Of a DNA stretch of 64,000 bases, positions 62,331 to 64,000 are shown one piece after another. The notes beneath the pieces were generated by a model. The model was not told where the DNA came from and searched no databases. It saw only the letters and a list, made by a program, of their open reading frames with translations. The translations under genes and the position numbers were made by a program. This stretch comes from SAR202-VII-2 sp965263165. GTDB lineage: Bacteria > Chloroflexota > Dehalococcoidia > Lucifugimonadales > SAR202-VII-2. Each line of letters opens with the position of its first letter. The first letter of the stretch is position 1. Where the stretch lies: contig OZ253584.1 of the NCBI GenBank assembly GCA_965263165.1, positions 1,426,001 through 1,490,000 of the forward strand, in the 5' to 3' direction.

Positions 62331-63530
62331 TTGACGTCCTTTTCGCCCCAAGCGCCGGTCTATCTGGACCACGCCGCAACGACGCCGTTGGACCCCAAGG
62401 TCCTCCAGGCGATGCTGCCATATTTCACGGAGCGTTTCGGCAACCCGTCCAGCCTCTACACCTTGGCGCAGCGGTCCCGCATGGCCATGGACGATGCCAG
62501 GGACCGCGTGGCGAGGGTTCTGGGCTGCAGGCCCAGCGAAATCATCTTCACCAGTGGTGGAACAGAGTCGGACAACACCGCTCTGAGAGGGGCGGCTCTC
62601 GCTCTGAGGCAGAGTGGCAATCACATCATCACCACCAGCATCGAACATCACGCCGTACTTCACGCCTGCCACTGGCTCGAAGGACTAGGATTCCAGATCA
62701 CCTATCTGCCGGTGGACTCCCACGGTCTTGTGGACGTGGACGGGTTGGTGGAGGCCATCACCGGCCAGACCATCGTTGTCAGTGTGATGCTGGCCAACAA
62801 CGAGATCGGCGTCGTGCAGCCGCTGGCCGAGATAGCCCAGCGGGTTAGAGAAAAGGCTCAACAGCTGAGGCGCAGCATTGTCGTCCACACCGACGCCGTG
62901 CAGGCGCCAGGGCTGATGGACGTAAACGTAGACAGGCTGGGCGTAGACCTTCTCAGCCTTTCCGCCCACAAGTTCTACGGCCCCAAGGGCGTCGGCATTC
63001 TCTATCTCCGGCGCGGAACGCCCTTCGACCCTCAGCACCTTGGTGGGGGGCAGGAGCGCCAGCGCAGGGCGGGCACCGAGAACGTGCCTGGCATCGTTGG
63101 AGCAGCGCTGGCGCTGGCGCTGGCCGAAGCAGACCGGGAAGAAACCGCGCAGCGCACTCTGCGCCTCCGGGACAAACTTATAGCGGGGATTCAGGAACGA
63201 GCGCTAGGGGCTCGTCTCAACGGCCATCCCACGCAGCGGCTCGCCAACAACGTCAACTTCAGCTTTGCCGGCGTGGAGGCGGAGCCCGTGCTGCTCGGTC
63301 TTGACATGGAAGGAATCGCAGCATCAAGCGGCAGCGCCTGCACCAGTGCATCCCTGGAGCCTTCCCACGTTCTCCTGGCTTTGGGTCTCACCGCCGATCA
63401 GGCCCGCTCCAGCCTGCGTTTGACCCTGGGCAAGGGCAACACCGAGGAAGAGGTGGACCACGTCCTCTCCGTGCTTCCCGGCCTCATCGCACGACTCAGA
63501 GCTCTGGCCTCTCCCTCCTTCGCCCGGTGA
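62331..63530 (+). CDS. cysteine desulfurase (NifS/IscS family)
   Basis: This 399-aa PLP fold-I enzyme removes sulfur from cysteine for Fe-S cluster or tRNA thiolation. It has VYLDHAATTPLDP, NPSSLYTLAQ, the PLP lysine in SAHKFYGPKGVGILYLRRG, and the active cysteine loop in GSACTSASLEPSHVLLALG. The start is TTG 62331 with GGAG before it. Scaffold or MnmA genes are not visible after it; the downstream gene is unrelated. The cysteine loop type fits group I IscS/NifS enzymes. Confidence 0.92.
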   Translation: MTSFSPQAPVYLDHAATTPLDPKVLQAMLPYFTERFGNPSSLYTLAQRSRMAMDDARDRVARVLGCRPSEIIFTSGGTESDNTALRGAALALRQSGNHIITTSIEHHAVLHACHWLEGLGFQITYLPVDSHGLVDVDGLVEAITGQTIVVSVMLANNEIGVVQPLAEIAQRVREKAQQLRRSIVVHTDAVQAPGLMDVNVDRLGVDLLSLSAHKFYGPKGVGILYLRRGTPFDPQHLGGGQERQRRAGTENVPGIVGAALALALAEADREETAQRTLRLRDKLIAGIQERALGARLNGHPTQRLANNVNFSFAGVEAEPVLLGLDMEGIAASSGSACTSASLEPSHVLLALGLTADQARSSLRLTLGKGNTEEEVDHVLSVLPGLIARLRALASPSFAR

Positions 63531-63555
63531 CATACAACTACCCTCGCGTCTTGTC

Positions 63556-64000
63556 ATGACCGGGGCGCCGCCAACGCCCGGCGAGCCTGCGCCCATCCTT
63601 ACGGCGCGGAGTCTCGTCCACGTGGGGGCAGGCGCCACCTTCGCCCTCGCTGCTCTGATGGCCCCCATTCTGTGGGTCCGCATCGCCGCCGTGGCCTTCG
63701 CCCTCGGTTTCGCCCTCCTCGACGCCCTGCGCCTGACTCGCCCCGGGTTCAACCGGCGCCTCCGATCCTGGCTGCGCCCATTCCTCAAGGCGAGAGAGCA
63801 GACGGTGAAGGTTACCGGTGCAACGTACATGCTGCTTGCCGTTGCGCTTTGCCTCCTGCTCTTCGAGGCGGAGGTGGCCGCCGCCGCCATCCTCTTTCTG
63901 GCGGTGGGAGACCCGATTGCAGGGCTGGTGGGGCAGCGCATTGGCAGACGGAGACTGGGCGCCAAGTCGATCGAGGGAACGCTGGCCTTCTTCGCGTCAG
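63556..64000 (+). CDS. dolichol/phytol kinase-like membrane protein (3' part cut by window edge)
   Basis: ATG 63556 starts a frame open to the window end (148 codons). Several hydrophobic segments are visible (HVGAGATFALAALMAPILW, VRIAAVAFALGFALLDAL, GATYMLLAVALCLLLF). The sequence AVGDPIAGLVGQRIGRRRLGAKSIEGTLAFF matches the conserved CDP-/CTP-dependent kinase motif of the dolichol/phytol/diacylglycerol kinase-like family. It likely phosphorylates a prenol or lipid alcohol using CTP. The C-terminal end is not seen. Confidence 0.75.
   Translation, partial: MTGAPPTPGEPAPILTARSLVHVGAGATFALAALMAPILWVRIAAVAFALGFALLDALRLTRPGFNRRLRSWLRPFLKAREQTVKVTGATYMLLAVALCLLLFEAEVAAAAILFLAVGDPIAGLVGQRIGRRRLGAKSIEGTLAFFAS

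Overview
The window is GC-rich bacterial chromosome, roughly 60-65% G+C by eye. Start codons are mixed ATG/GTG/TTG, most with clear AGGAGG-type ribosome sites, and several promoters match sigma-70 consensus with 17-18 bp spacers. A Zn-type L28, a UPF0182 protein, tandem acyl-CoA dehydrogenases, a tandem short-chain dehydrogenase array, a DUF3179 lipoprotein, a TAXI binding protein and HyuA/HyuB suggest a Chloroflexota member, possibly near the Dehalococcoidia/SAR202 group. That placement is inference; no rRNA or other phylogenetic marker is present.

Layout. 1-4200: truncated recG, a FakB/FakA-like pair and rpmB. 4238-10276 (minus): rpe, argH, a MaoC hydratase, a tiny ORF, two tandem acyl-CoA dehydrogenases and a DUF1932 dehydrogenase. 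10387-18147 (plus): argJ, argB, a UPF0182 membrane protein, argD, an unusual repeat-bearing leader, and argG; with argH this is most of arginine synthesis. 18163-20929: csoR-copA copper resistance with a perfect palindromic operator. 21105-24108: proB, proA and a small unknown protein. 24114-29488: ilvE with two membrane proteins, a CcmE-like protein, and a two-gene 2-oxoacid:ferredoxin oxidoreductase. 29776-35955: dinB, a TAXI protein, a bicupin, a DUF3179 lipoprotein interrupted by an in-frame UGA, and an SDR. 36484-45729: two amidohydrolases, an EamA transporter and six tandem SDR paralogues, one frameshifted. 45730-50576: repeat-rich DNA around a solitary adenine methylase. 50577-62083: a DsbA-like protein, a livHMGF-livJ ABC transporter, an epimerase, and hyuA with a hyuB carrying a Zn-binding tail. 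62331-64000: a cysteine desulfurase and a truncated dolichol/phytol-kinase-like protein.

Most interesting signals. (1) In the DUF3179 gene the first Cys of the expected CxxC is UGA. A perfect 7-bp hairpin with loop CGUGU starts 14 nt downstream, as in a bacterial SECIS, and both flanks are intact; this looks like a selenoprotein. (2) A dispersed element occurs at least twice (38667-39082 and 46117-46469). It carries its own promoter, a structured core and degenerate 10-11 nt repeats, and its promoter and repeat unit recur in the argG leader. (3) The DNA methylase lies between same-orientation GC-rich repeats and has a lower-GC C-terminal half.

The metabolic picture is a heterotroph with complete or partial Arg and Pro synthesis, many oxidoreductases and hydrolases with unassigned substrates, and an amino-acid/amide-type ABC transporter next to hydantoinase/carboxylase-like genes.
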